From Micropterus salmoides (taxonomy: Eukaryota > Chordata > Actinopteri > Centrarchiformes > Centrarchidae): DNA of 64,000 bases. The first letter of the stretch is position 1. Each line of letters starts with the position of its first letter. The position numbers were made by a program, and so were the translations under genes. The DNA is taken from NCBI RefSeq assembly GCF_014851395.1, contig NW_024040485.1:4975385-5039384 (forward strand). Direction: 5' to 3'. Below are positions 1 to 11,222 of this stretch, one piece after another. The notes beneath the pieces are model-generated. The model searched no databases. It worked only from the letters and a program-made list of their open reading frames with translations, and was not told where the DNA came from.

Positions 1-720
1 AGGACCAAAAAAAGTTAGATTCAGTCTTCAAAAGGAATGATACTGAAGACATGAATATGCAAACAAGCAATAAGTATTTTGCCTTTACTGATACAACAGG
101 CTAATCACATGCTTTGTGTGTTGTTGGATTTTCCCTCCTGTGCACAGCAGTAAACATTTCTCCCATCATTCCCCACAGTTCTGTCTGTCAGTCTCTGTCA
201 CAAACATGTTATCCTATACTCATTTAGTCCCGGGGGCATTTCTGGCTTCTTCCGCTGTTGCTGGGAACTATGCCCCTGTCCCCATCCCCAGCTCATTAAT
301 GAACGATCAGTCATGCAAGTTCACTATGGACTTGTTTTCCCATGAGGAGACGTGTAAAAAAAACTAATGCAATAGGTCATTGTAGGCATAATTTTATTAT
401 TTACTTAAACATTCTCAGAATTGGGCTTAAAATGGAGTAGTAAGCTTCAAAATGAGAAACACCAAAGAACTTTTTTTCAAGAGTTTTAGAGTTTTGGAAA
501 ACAATGTAACAACCCTTGTACATTTCTGAAGAATTGTCTTAAAGCTGCTGGAGCCAGAAAAGCCAATTCCATCAAAAAAAAAAAAAAATTCTAACTTTAC
601 ACTTTTCTTAATTATGAGATTTAGAAAATTGCCACAACACACATTGGAAGAAGTGACTTGCAGATGTGGCTGGAGGAAAAGGAGAGTATTCTCATTCAAA
701 ACAGGGGCTCAGACAGAGAC
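1..720. other. AT-rich stretch, no feature recognised
   Basis: This stretch is AT-rich and holds only short open frames, none of which resembles a protein I know. The minus-strand frame at 427-699 runs through a poly-A run near 574-588, which encodes its phenylalanine tract, so it is very unlikely to be coding. I see no repeat family with certainty. Confidence 0.5.
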
Positions 721-734
721 ACAGTGGAAGGACA

Positions 735-790
735 GTTGGAACACCTTGCTTGCAAAACACATTTATTAAAGTTTCAGAGGCACAAATAAC
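735..790 (-). other. Possible minus-strand polyadenylation site
   Basis: Read on the minus strand, an AATAAA hexamer (plus-strand TTTATT near 761-766) is followed by a GT-rich stretch (plus-strand complement GCAAAACACA), which is the layout of a vertebrate poly(A) signal with a downstream element. A second AATAAA-like hexamer lies a little upstream on the same strand (plus TTATTG near 789-795). If real, the transcript would come from higher coordinates. No coding exon was recognised upstream on that strand, so this could equally be chance in AT-rich DNA. Confidence 0.15.
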
Positions 791-1033
791 AATAAAATGT
801 GTACACAAGACAGCACACATGGATTTAACATGAGAATGGCAAAAGTATAAAAGACAAAAAAAACCTATTCAATTTAAGGCTGGTATTTGTGCCCGTTTTC
901 ACGTACCCTCGGGCACCTTTCAGTGCCCCTATGAAATGCCCTGGGCTTTCAACTGACTCCAGACTAACCCATCTATGTCAAGTGACATACAGAACCAAAA
1001 GTTGACCAAATTTTAAGTTACATAATGTTATAT

Positions 1034-1051
1034 ACACACACACACACACAC
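1034..1051. repeat. (CA)n microsatellite
   Basis: About nine CA dinucleotides in a row, preceded by TATATA. Short and probably moderately polymorphic. Confidence 0.9.
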
Positions 1052-1074
1052 GACTTATGTCACATTATGTACTT

Positions 1075-1160
1075 ATATAAACCCAAACTATTATGTTTTT
1101 CTAAACCTAACCAAGTAGTTTTGGTGCCAAAACCAATCTGAACCTGCATTTGACGCTCTG
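1075..1160 (+). repeat. Fragment of an interspersed repeat with AAACCTAACCAAGTAG core
   Basis: The segment contains CTAAACCTAACCAAGTAG followed by TTTTGGTGCC and a second AAAACCAATC. This phrase resembles a repeat widespread in teleosts (pattern: cctaaccaagtggttttgttgcctaaaccta). A related but shorter phrase occurs near 50250. Boundaries and class are not determinable here; it is probably part of a non-autonomous DNA transposon. Confidence 0.35.
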
Positions 1161-3477
1161 GGAAGAAAACGTGTTGAGTAGTCAGAACAGAACAATCTCC
1201 ACACATTCACACCAGACCACGCATAGCCTACTGTTAGCTGTATTGTGGCTTCCTGGAGTTGTTCTCACTGTAATGTGCACATACATTATGCAGAATTCTC
1301 CTGGTGCTTCCAATTTCAGAACTATTAACATGTCCAAAGGGCTTTTGAGATGATTGTTGCAAAGGGGACTCAAAAATTCTCACACAGTTTGGCCTCATAA
1401 GCCTTCTCCACTGTGCTCCAATGTCTCCACTCTAGGGGTTTATTCATATGTTTAACTCCACCCACCAACCCACAGCTGCAGGCCCTTAATCATTAGATGA
1501 TCCAAATCATCTGGAGCCTTTGGAGCAGTTTTGTGAGTGACCACTTTTTCTACTTTTGCAATTAACACAAGTGATGCTGTACATGCACCAGCAGATTTCA
1601 ATTAAGCTGCAACTTCAGAATGCTATCTGCAGTTTCAAAATTGAAAGTTTAACAGTGAAGGATAAGTATGAGAATTCTGTGTCTACACAGGCGGGAAGAA
1701 TTATTTTTTCCACGTAAAGCCAGAATCCTGCAGGGAGGTTAAGATGATGTCATCTTCAAGCCGACTACACCCAAATTCCTCTTAGATGGATTAAACAAAT
1801 ATGTAACAAATATTTTTGTGATCTGATTTATTGGGTTATATACACACCCTCAACATCCCATGTGACCATTAAGTCAGGTGTGTCTTTATAATTTAGGCAA
1901 GTGGAATCAGCACTGTTAACAGTGTGTCACTGCAACATAATGCATCTTCAAATTCGGAAATATCACAAATATATTATATTTGTTCAAGTCTTGCACTGTA
2001 CTCTCTCCTTTTTACTTGTGAGAACCTCGAGCATCTCCATTTCAACTGGATGTTATTGCTACAATAACGTTTTAAAGATTGCAAGTCAGTTGTAAAAAAA
2101 ACTGTAAAAACTGATAATCAAATGTGATAAATTCCAGTGAAAGGGGGAACGTGCTCAGGAGTCTTTAAGGATCTCAGGGAGATTTTCCCCCCTAGCTTAC
2201 CAAGAAGTGCCGTGTAGTGTTGCATCATTTCTATAAACCAGATGGATTCAATGTGATTCAGTTATGTTAACTTTCATTTGGAGAGTTGTTGGGCACTATA
2301 GCTAACCTGTAAACACTAACTGACACTTCAAGCTCAAAGAAAATCCTTAACATCATACTTTAAAGGAGTTTGTGGAGTTGTTTGTGATTTTTTTTATCTT
2401 ACTGGCTTCTCAAATCAGTTCTCAATGTGTTTTTCATGCTGGAAACTGCATTTATTGAAAGAACTGCCAAGCATTCTCTCAGTTTTGTGAAAAATTGATT
2501 TAAAAAGATGGGCGATTTGTTGAATTTGCATAATTCCTGTGATCACAAGATTGCCACTTCCAGGAATACTGAACAATGTATTCGTCAGGCTGCAGCCTTC
2601 CGGGGTTTGACCTCACAGTAGAACTTGTACATCTGCTCGCTAGTATTGCAGATATTAGTTTGTCACTCCCACATGTGCTGGTGACATGAGTTTGTGCTTA
2701 TGCTAGCATTTCCATCCAGTTTTAGGGAGTTAGTATGTCTTCACTGCCTTTAAACTTAGTTGCAACATCACTTGGCAATTGCTTCTTTCCTGTGTCTTTC
2801 TGTAGCTCCTGCTTTTCTCACTTGGCTTCAGCCAAACAGTAGTAGAAAAACTGGCTCAGGCCACTGACATTTCTTTTTAATGAAGCATGTCAGCAAACAA
2901 TGGGTGCTTTTGCAGAAATTATAAACACATTTTAAATGGCTTCAGTAGGGACTGTTTGCTTTACTGATATTAATACATGTAAAAAAAATACTACAAACTT
3001 TCAAAGGGCTTAATGAAAGGGTCTTCTCTAAAAAGGACGCACTGTGGTGCAGATTAAAGTGAAGAAAGAAATGATTTAATTAGACGTATGGATGTGCTGC
3101 AGATGTTGTGCTTCCTGTTCTTTGTTATGAGGTAAGATGTTTCTAAGGCTTTGTGGATTTTTATCGCATCTGTATAAATAATTTTTTCTCTATTGTTTTG
3201 TTGTCTGTTTTATCTGCTTCACATTTTTTAAATTATAATTTCCGCACTCACTTTAAAACTTTAAAAACAAAATCAAATTCCTAAAACATAAATATTTTAG
3301 AGTTTGTCAAGCAGTTTGTTACACTATTGTATGTCACTGAATCTCTCTTTGGTTGTCACGCAGGCTCTTTAGATGCTTTGCTTCAAACTTGGCCACAAAT
3401 TCAATTGTGCCAAGATTTTTCAAAGGCTTGAAATAAACATTCACCCATTTTGTAATTAGTGTTTGAACGTCTCTCTG
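1161..3477. other. AT-rich non-coding stretch, nothing recognised
   Basis: There are scattered homopolymer runs and short frames only. Neither strand shows a frame with protein-like composition over more than about 65 codons. No terminal inverted repeat, SINE promoter box or LINE motif was found. Confidence 0.5.
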
Positions 3478-3603
3478 TAATTTTCCTTCTCATTGTCTAA
3501 TTGCTTCCCTCCCTTTCTCCCTCATATCTGTACAATGTCCCTTTTTTCTGTCTGTTTCCTCCTGTTTGTTTCTCTGCCTCTCTCCATCTCTATTTTTTTG
3601 AAG
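3478..3603 (+). repeat. Polypyrimidine-rich tract
   Basis: About 125 bases are dominated by C and T on the plus strand (CTCTCTG, TCCCTCCCTTTCTCCCTC, CCCTTTTTTCTGTCTG and similar), ending in a T run and AAG. Such tracts can precede splice acceptors or form triplex DNA. No exon-like open frame follows that I can recognise, so I treat it as low-complexity sequence. Confidence 0.6.
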
Positions 3604-4271
3604 ATCAATGCTCCCTCTTGATTTACTGAGGTATACTAAGTATATACAAAGCCCTCTAAGATTAGGGATGCTATCACACTCTTCTGCATTGCTTCAATGG
3701 AATAATCCCTCCTCAGATTCAGTGGAGGACAGATTCTTAAAAGAACACCCTCTTCAATTTACAGTGCGACAACACAGCGTTACCACATAGACAAGGGCTT
3801 TTTGATGTGAAAAACGAAATAGAGAAATGTCAGTTATACAGCAATACAGCTTCAGCAAAAACAGCTTTTACCTCAAATTGACCCTTTCTTATATTTTTTA
3901 TCCACAGTACCAAGGAACCACATTGTGAAAATGTTTACACAGATTTTTAACCTCATTACCAAGCATGTCTTTGCTTTTTATTAATTTTGCACTTATTCAT
4001 GCCTGATTACATAAAGGTCAACCTACTTGCCTATGTATGGCCTTTTTTAGGGAAGACATTTTGACATGTCAAAGCAGAAAAAGCATAGGTGGAATTACAT
4101 GGCTTCATTCCATTTAGGTGAGCCTGATCCCATTCTTTGAACCTCTTCAAACGCATTGATATAACAGTGGGTTGCAGGCTCTGAAGGCAACTTTGTGAAA
4201 ACCCACAAAACTTTCAAAATTTTAAATTCTAGTGCAAAGTTTCCAAAAATACCAAATGTAGCAATTTAATG
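3604..4271. other. Non-coding stretch, nothing recognised
   Basis: The 60-codon frame at 3608-3790 has no recognisable similarity and no conserved-looking motif. No repeat family is recognised. Confidence 0.45.
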
Positions 4272-4960
4272 TGATATCACGGAATAGCTTATAAATAGCA
4301 CGTCACTTTTAAGGACATTTTGCGTGCCAGGTCAACACATTTTAAGGTTTTTGTCATTTCAAGCCATTTAGACTGCATTAACTTCTATTGTGCAGTCATT
4401 TCATGCTGTTCAGTCCCTGTGGACCTAAGCAACAGAAAGGAGGTTAACCCTATCTGGGGTAGGGTTAATCAGTTGACATGCATATTTAATTAATGATGAT
4501 TAAGGTTAGCAGTAAAGTACATCGGGGGGGATGTCCTTGCTAGCATCGTTAGCTAGCTAGCTACTTAAACTTTAATGTAGCTAACGTTATGTAGTTAACG
4601 TCAGCAATGATGTAGCATGGTAACTTAGTAGCTAATGCTATGTAGCTAACATAGCTAACATTAGCAACAATGTAGAATGGTAACTTACGTAACGGAACAT
4701 ACATAAAAAACAAAAACTAATGTTTTCACTCTGCAACCAAACGCCGGTATCCTGGGTCAGGGACCAGCTCACTATCTGCCCGACCACCCCGCCACCACCT
4801 TAGTGTCGGACTTTCATGGCTATTTATATCCCACATGCTGATTTTGGCATGCTGTTTCTGCACAATAAAAATCAATGTAGTCTAAACGCCGTGAAATGTT
4901 GGACTACCACGCCAAATGACGAAACTGGCGTGTTATTCATATGCCTTTTGATGATACCAG
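4272..4960. mobile_element. MITE copy A with ~115-bp imperfect terminal inverted repeats
   Basis: The left end begins TGATATCACGGAAT and the right end finishes GATGATACCA. Reverse-complementing the right 110 bases aligns them with the left 120: shared blocks include the ATAAATAGCACG/GAATAACACG segment, TCAACACATTTTAAGG/CCAACATTTCACGG and ATTGTGCAG in both arms. The interior has GTAGCTAAC-type tandem units at 4535-4680 and a G run at 4524-4530. There is no coding capacity, so it needs transposase supplied elsewhere. A second copy of the left half lies in inverted orientation at 10873-11220, which confirms that this is a dispersed family. The superfamily is not certain and no target-site duplication could be fixed because the ends are eroded. 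Confidence 0.75.
4535..4680. repeat. GTAGCTAAC-type internal tandem repeat of MITE A
   Basis: Repeated variants of GTAGCTAACGTTAT, GTAGTTAACGTC, TAGTAGCTAATGC and GTAGCTAACATAGC occur in tandem, beginning with the palindrome GCTAGCTAGC near 4550. The same unit recurs in inverted form at 10873-10935, where copy number differs, indicating internal repeat expansion or contraction between copies. Confidence 0.6.
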
Positions 4961-5565
4961 GCTGAACAATTCATATACATTCCATACAATTAATTGTGGA
5001 AAAGTGTATGAAAATGAAGCACAAGACATTTACTGTAGAATATTTCCTTTTGATAGAATGGTGCAGCCATAAAAATATCTAGAGTTGAAGTGAATGTTTC
5101 AATAAATGCCAATATCATATCGTCACTGAAGAGCTAGATAAAATTGATACAATATGTATGTGATACCATCAGACAGACAAAATAAAAGGAGTTTCCATCC
5201 TTGAAGCTACTCAAGGGAAAAAATAATAATTTAAGAGGTTGAATCCTTTAAGAAATGGTCTTGTGACCATATTTTTGACAACATATTCAATAGCTCCTCA
5301 GAGTAAACGCTTTTAAACTGCTGAATCTCAGAAAGTCACAGCACAACTTCATATTTGTGATCCTGCTTTAACAACACAGCGCAACCTTGGTGCATAATTC
5401 AATATTTTGATGCATGCAAGCTCCACTTTCACTCCATCAATCGTCAGCGGGCTACCAACAGACCAACCAACAGGAACATATTAAAGGTGGCACCCATATG
5501 CCCATGTTGCCATGTACAATCTAAGGCCTTCTGATATGTTTATTGAATTATATATCTTCTAGGCC
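4961..5565. other. AT-rich spacer, nothing recognised
   Basis: No open frame or repeat is recognised between the MITE and the GC-richer block that begins near 5566. Confidence 0.45.
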
Positions 5566-6130
5566 TCGTTTAGAGTCGCCTTTGTCACCGCGAGCGATCG
5601 ATACACTGGCGCTGCCGAGGCTAACAAGGGGCTTCGTCTGCTGTGGCCAGCACTCCCGCCTGTCACCAGATGGTATTTATTACGTGCTTTGTTTTAACAT
5701 CCATTCAGTATGAGTGGAAATCAATTTTTCATTTGGACCTAATTGTCTCTGTGCTCTGGCAGCTCAAGGCTCTACAGCCCTGAGTCTCAGCTCCCTTTGG
5801 TGTTATAGTGGCCCGGGACCACCCCACCCTCCACACAGCTGTATTTTCTACCTAATTACACATGTCTGAGGCCCACAGCCTGGAGTACGAGGCTTTGGGG
5901 AATTGTTCCTGGGAAGATGGGCCGAGGAGACTCACTGTTGGTATCTCTCTGGGAGGGATTTAGTCATGCTTACAGTAACTGTGCTATACTTCGAAAGAGA
6001 CTCGGTGACCCAGACTCGCTCTGCCTCTGGTGTTTTACATCGCTGTTGAATGCTGGGAGATTGTGAGGCGCTCCAGAGCTTAACGGCTACCTAGTGAATC
6101 ATCGCTTGCCTGTGAATTGCTGTTATGTTG
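5566..6130. promoter_or_regulatory. Candidate conserved non-coding block (enhancer-like)
   Basis: This block is distinctly GC-richer than its flanks, contains several CpGs at 5577-5640 (CGCCTTTGTCACCGCGAGCG), lacks simple repeats and transposon ends, and carries no long open frame. It includes homeodomain-type CTAATT/TAATTAC motifs and an E-box CAGATG near 5668. These traits are typical of vertebrate conserved non-coding elements, but conservation cannot be read from one sequence. Alternatives are an unrecognised old transposon or an unrecognised exon cluster. Confidence 0.3.
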
Positions 6131-7366
6131 CATCCCTTTTATGTTTTTGTACCATTCAAGCACACATTGGATATCCTTCATGTATTGCTGCTTTGTTAAC
6201 ATGGTTGCAATTTAATTTAGTCTCCATTTTAGTTTTGTTATAATGTACATATTTGTTTTCATAATCTTGCTGTTTTTATGCACTTTCCTTCTTCTCTTCT
6301 ATCTCTCCATTGTCCACCCATTGTCTTTAAATAAATTCTCTCTACATTTTTCATCTTTAATATCTGATGTGACTGTCTAATATATGGAATGTCAGTTACA
6401 TTTTTTAAACTTTTCTTTGAGTCTTTCCTTAACATACAGAAAAATGTTGGAATAAGAAAGTTGATGTAGTAGAAAAGCTAAAATTAGGTTTTAGATAGCA
6501 TATGATAACATACTTATGTTTTCCTCTCTATTACTAGTAGTTTCAACTGTCCCACCTACTACGCATACCCATGTCTTAAACAGTTATTGCTCTTGTCTTT
6601 GTGTACATCATCTAATTTTCTGTGTCAGTGGTTGTGGTGCATGGAAGACAAGAGTGGCAAAGTGTGAGAGTATCCAGGGTTCAGGAAGTTGAAGTCCTGT
6701 TCATTTTTTGCATAGCCAATGTCATGTGACTGTTAGTTGGATCAGTTTCAAGGCTTGGATGGAGATTAAACTGGCATCAAATAAAAAACAGATATACGTC
6801 AAATGCAATATCAAGGAATATTTTGGTATGAAACATCCCATCAACAAGCCTAAAATGTATTGCCTTGTAGAACATTCAGTAGTATAATTAAGTAAAATTT
6901 CTGATTCTGGGTTAACTTTTGGATGAATTTGGCGCAGTAGTTTATTGCCAGTTGCAGCAACAAAGCATCCAGAATTTACAGCTGTGATTAGAGTCAAGCA
7001 ATTCAACAATGCTGAATTAATGAAAACTCGTAACAAAACATACAGCATTGTTAATTATCCAGAAAAGTGTTATCTCAAGGATCACAAAACTATGTCTAGA
7101 AACACTCAGGATATCATTAGGGAAACATTCAAATGGGAATTTACAGTGAGGAACCAGTGGCTTCTCCCACATAAAAACTTATCAGTCCAAATAGTTTGCA
7201 GTAGAAAATAAGTAACATTCTAAATATTGTTTGATGGTTTTGACTTTGCTTGGCGTCTCTTCTTTTTTTCTGCTGTCATGTAATGGATCTGATAGTCAGC
7301 GTTTATCGGGGCATGATTATTGGTCTTTGAGGGTGAAAATGTGTGCAACAGTGTTTTGGTTAGTGG
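6131..7366. other. AT-rich stretch, nothing recognised
   Basis: Overlapping frames on opposite strands at 6722-7048 (minus, 108 codons) and 6945-7211 (plus, 88 codons) have no recognisable domain and AT-driven composition. I see no repeat ends. Confidence 0.45.
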
Positions 7367-7459
7367 TTTCTTCAACCAAGATGTACTCATCTCAGGGCGT
7401 CATATACTGACGATTTGAGAAAGGGTGACAAAGCGTAGTTATTGTATATGAGACGCTGT

Positions 7460-8325
7460 TAAGGTTTGCAGTGCGTGTGAGCTAGTTGAGGACCCAAATG
7501 CAGGACGCCAGAGCTGAGCAGAAATCATCCAATGATTTATTTACAAAAAACAAGCACACTTACAAACAGTGGCTGAGTCCAAAAGCAAAATCTAAAGAAC
7601 GCAAGATAAAACCATAATCCACAAATTGGCCAGGCTGACAGAAACACGAGGCAGAGACGAACACAGCGCATCCACAAGCTATGAGCAACAAACCACAACA
7701 ATCCAACACAGACTGAACAGGCATTAAACAGTGAGGCAAACAAGCGGGGCGGGAACATAAAACAGGCGGATCACATCAAGGAGGACAGAACAGGAAGCAA
7801 AGTTAGACAAGAACACCAGGCACGGAAGATTACAGTGTGCACGGGAACACACCAGGACAGATCTACCAAAGTAAAACACAAAATATGTAAAGACTGCAAA
7901 ATCAGGGCATGGCCTGAGACCGGACCAAACAGGAGACAGGACTACACTAAAACATGGAGACACAGGACTAACGACTCAAACAGGTAAAAAAACATGCAGA
8001 TAAACATAGACTAAACTAAGCTACAACCCTTAAGACAAGATCAAATAATGAAACAGAGAAATACACAGACCAGGAATAACTATAATAATAAATAATAATA
8101 AATAATATTAACATGACATAACAACTAAAGCACAGATCTAAGAACTAAGCCACTGGAGTAAGAACTGAGGCAAAGAACTAAAATGCAGGACTAAGACCCA
8201 AGATAAGAGACAAGACATAAATAACTAAAGGGACAAGGAACGAGAGAAATAGATCCAAATAGATAGACATATGAAACAATGGCAAAACCATACAGACCGG
8301 AAGTGCTAGCTACATTCGTGATAAA
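7460..8325 (-). mobile_element. AC-rich LTR-like or unclassified repeat nested in the MITE
   Basis: The plus strand is a long run poor in T and built from words such as GAGGACCCAAATGCAGGACG, AACACAGCGC and AACAAACC, running to CCGGAAGTGCTAGC. On the minus strand it reads as a pyrimidine/TG-rich sequence finishing with AAATAAATCATTGG, an AATAAA signal, then TCCTGCATTTGGGTCCTC. This architecture matches a class of short teleost repeats that look like solo LTRs; related copies appear at 15405-15800 and 54308-54800. Possible short duplicated AAGGT flanks occur at 7459-7463 and near 8325. The minus-strand frames at 7537-7963 are composition artefacts. Class assignment is uncertain. Confidence 0.5.
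8082..8109. repeat. (AAT)n-like short tandem repeat
   Basis: TAATAATAAATAATAATAAA pattern inside the AC-rich nested repeat. Confidence 0.75.
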
Positions 8326-8573
8326 GGTGTTGATAGCCCGCCTAAGCCCCTACCCTTACCGCAACCATCAGAAATGTTAGTGTCTAAACCTAAGTCACTG
8401 ACTTTATGCATGTCGACCGGCTAACCCTACAACTGTTGCTGCAACGTAACGATCGGGGGCGTTTCATATGAACGCTGAAGGGTACCTTTAGTGTAAAATC
8501 CTTACGCTTTGTCACGCTATCTGAAAGCGTCAGTTATGACGCATTGAAATGAGAATGTGTTGGTTAAACGTAC

Positions 8574-9395
8574 AACACAGCTGTATTGTCAAACCAGTGC
8601 TCTACAGAATAACAGAATAAGTTGTTTTGTGCTAATACATTTGCATGTGGGATAGACGTATGTCTGTTGGATCAGTACTGCAGGGCTTCTGTAAACAATT
8701 CCTATTTGGGCTGTTGTAGTCATGTACAGCCTCTCAGCACATACAGTACTGTGCCTAAAAATGGAATTGTGCAACGTCTGTATGCAGACTTCATATATGG
8801 AAGTAAATCCTGTATGTTCCAGCTCAGAGTACCTTTCCAGATCCTACAAGGCTGATTATCTATCTCTTCTGCCTTTTGAATTTGAGTCATTTTCTTCATT
8901 TTTGTATTTTGATTCTATACAGCACCTTTTATGACAGCTTCTGTTGGAATGGACTCTTCTTCTGCCTCCCACATTACTAATAAATTTCTTGTGGCACTTG
9001 AATCTGCTGAAGCTGTGGAGTACTATGGTTTTTCAGCCTTTTACAAAGCATGTACCTTCTCAGTCAGCTTTGCAAGGCTATGCTCCATTTAGTCTTTTAA
9101 GCACATTCATATAATATGATAAAAATATAAAACAGGTTCAGGCTTTATTAGCAAATCCTTAAAAATAGCAAACTGTAATGTAAGTTATGGCGCAAACAAT
9201 ATCACACTAAGTCAAACTTCTGTGGAAGCTTATCTTTCTTTCACTCTCACCCTCACAGCTAACTTTGGATGATTTTCACAAGGAAAATTAATAAACACAC
9301 ACACATACACAACTCGTGCAGTCACCCAGGGAAACTGAAATACACTATCTCAACTGTTACTGGAAACAAAAGCATAGCTGGATGAGATCAGCAAT
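8574..9395. other. Non-coding stretch, nothing recognised
   Basis: Mutually overlapping short frames on both strands at 8589-8934 show no domain. A short (CA)n-like run is at 9295-9312. Confidence 0.45.
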
Positions 9396-9620
9396 TCTTG
9401 CTAAGCTTAGGGGGGATCTCTGGCTAACACTCTTTCCTGGATGCCAGAGTGACTCGGGCCGCAGCGGCTGATAGGAAGCTGACTCACTGAGCAGCAGATG
9501 CTGGCTGGATAGAGTAAGTAATGCTAGGTCAGGGTATTGCTCAGTGTAAATTGTGAAGGGTTTGTTTATGTGCCTGGGAGGCTCAGACCTGGGGGATGAG
9601 ATGTGCTATGGTAAGCCAGA
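9396..9620. promoter_or_regulatory. Candidate conserved non-coding block
   Basis: A locally GC-richer, repeat-free block contains GTGACTCGGGCCGCAGCGGC, two TGACTCA/GTGACTC-type AP-1-like words and CAGCAGATGCTGGCTGG. No open frame. This is a compositional inference only. Confidence 0.2.
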
Positions 9621-10555
9621 TCCATTAGATACATCCAGTTGACTTGTTTAGTGTTTGATGAATTGAAGCTGCTGCATAGCATTTAAAGAAGAATGAAAAT
9701 AACAAGAAAAAAAGTTTTATTCTTCAGTCTGTCCTGTAGAGGATTGACCCATTTTACAACAAAATACATCCCTTCTTCAAGGAAAAACTTTAATCATAAA
9801 AAAAATTATCTTATCGCATAATTATAAAATTCTTACTTTTGACATTGGAGCTTCACATGAACAAGAATCAGATGCAAACCAATCAGATGGTTAGCAGTTT
9901 TGATAGTGACATAGCTATAATTTAGAATAGGGCAAACAACTTCCAGCACCGAGCAAAATTTTATTACATAACTTTAATTTAGTTGATGCTTTTATGAAAT
10001 GTACATTAAAATGGAAAGGTACAGTAAGTGTATTCAACCATCTGAATACAATCCAAAAAATGGCAACAATCCTGCAAGTATATCAGCTTTATCAAATATG
10101 CTGAACTGCTTCAAGTGCTACATTAAAAAACAATAAGAGATAGAGTACAAACAGTTGTGATTTCATTGAGTGGTAGCTGGGCCCCTCTGGTAGTGAGGAA
10201 GTAGCAAGGTGATTGGCAGAAGCAGAGTGTAGAGGACGGGCTGGAGTGTACGGTTTGACCCTGTTCTGAATATACGATGGGCCCAGTAACATGACATTTT
10301 GCTGCTTTAAATTCATTAGTGACAATCAAAGCTACTTGTGTTGTATCTAAATATATTAGCTGGATTAATTATTTGCTCCAAATTCAAGGTTACTGTACTT
10401 GACAGACAGAAACTTCTACAACACTTGATTGCCAGAATTATCCCGAGCGAGACTGAGAGGGCAGAATATTAATCATACAAACTTACAGTTTTAGAATTGG
10501 AAGTCTGAAATTCGAACTTAGAGTGAAAGACAAACTATTTCTGGAGTGATCCACA
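9621..10555. other. AT-rich stretch, nothing recognised
   Basis: The two overlapping minus-strand frames at 10092-10329 are in different frames over the same bases and neither shows a recognisable domain. Confidence 0.45.
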
Positions 10556-10872
10556 GTCGCCTCGGCCCAAGCTAAATGCCTGACAGTCCTAAGCTCTTTT
10601 GGCTATGGCAGAGGAGCATCGTCCTGTCATGTTGGCTGGAGCACTTTGGAGTTGGATGGTGATCCCACTATTCCTTGGCATAGCTCAATTATCACAGAGG
10701 CCCCAGTGCCAATGGCATCCTCGGCCCACGCTAAAGACCTGTGGCTCTTCTCAGGAGCAAAGCATAAGGAGTCTGCTAACTTATCATGTTGCCATGCTCT
10801 AGTGGAGTCAAATTTACCTTTGGGCAAGGGCAAACCAGGGTGTTCAATGTCTCCTCTGACGACTCTGGACTA
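10556..10872. repeat. Imperfect ~158-bp tandem duplication
   Basis: Two units can be lined up: CTCGGCCCAAGCTAAATGCC at 10561 pairs with CTCGGCCCACGCTAAAGACC at 10720 (offset 159), and TCATGTTGGCTGGAGC at 10627 pairs with TCATGTTGCCATGCTC at 10784 (offset 157), each followed by a GGAGT word. The 67-75-codon frames here cross the duplication and are not recognised. The block abuts MITE copy B, so it may be the interior of that element or of another transposon. Confidence 0.55.
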
Positions 10873-11220
10873 GCGTTAGCTACATAGCGTTAGCTACATA
10901 GCGTTAGCTACGTTAAAGTTTAAGTAGCTAGCAAGCTAACAATGCTAGCATTGACATCCCCCCCAGTGTACTTTACTGCTAACCTTAACCATCATTAATT
11001 AAATATGCATGTTGACCGCTTAACTCTACAGCTGCGCAGATAGGGTTAACCTCCTTTGTGTTGCTTTGGTCTATAGGGACTGAACAGCATGAAATGACAC
11101 GCCGTTTCTGTACAATATAAGTCAATGCAGACACACTACAACCTTAAAATGTGTTGACATGGCAAGCCGAAATGTCCTTAAAAGTGGTGTGCTATTTATA
11201 CGGCATTCCATGATATCACG
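10873..11220. mobile_element. MITE copy B, half element in inverted orientation to copy A
   Basis: The reverse complement of this segment aligns to 4272-4610: shared words include TGATATCA near the end, CACTTTTAAGGACATTT, TCAACACATTTTAAGG, TCATTTCATGCTGTTCAGTC, AGGAGGTTAACCCTATCTG, CATGCATATTTAATTAATGA and the G/C run plus GATGTC. The terminal TGATATCACG sits at 11211-11220. The other end is not seen; upstream is the 158-bp duplicated block. GTTAGCTACATAGC tandem units occur at 10876-10915. Confidence 0.75.
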
Positions 11221-11222
11221 TT

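Larger units (their letters stand above)
7367..8573. mobile_element. MITE with GCGTCATA...ACTGACG inverted ends, interrupted by an insertion
   Basis: Left arm: ACTCATCTCAGGGCGTCATA at 7385, followed by CTGACGATTTGAGAAAGG and GTGACAAAGCGTAG. The reverse complement of the right arm (ending near 8555) reads CTCATTTCAATGCGTCATAA, then CTGACGCTTTCAGATAGC and GTGACAAAGCGTAAGG. The match over about 60 bases defines terminal inverted repeats. Similarity may extend outward through AACCAA on the left and TTGGTT on the right, so exact ends are uncertain. The right interior has a stretch (8335-8470) including GTCGACCGGCTAACCCTA. There is no transposase. An AC-rich sequence at about 7460-8325 separates the two arms and is described separately. 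Confidence 0.7.

Noticed and set aside
427..699. 90-codon minus frame
   Set aside because: It is held open by a poly-A run read as a phenylalanine tract and shows no domain.
7537..7963. Two minus frames (73 and 79 codons) with membrane-protein-like composition
   Set aside because: They lie in the T-poor AC-rich repeat, whose minus strand encodes hydrophobic residues by composition.
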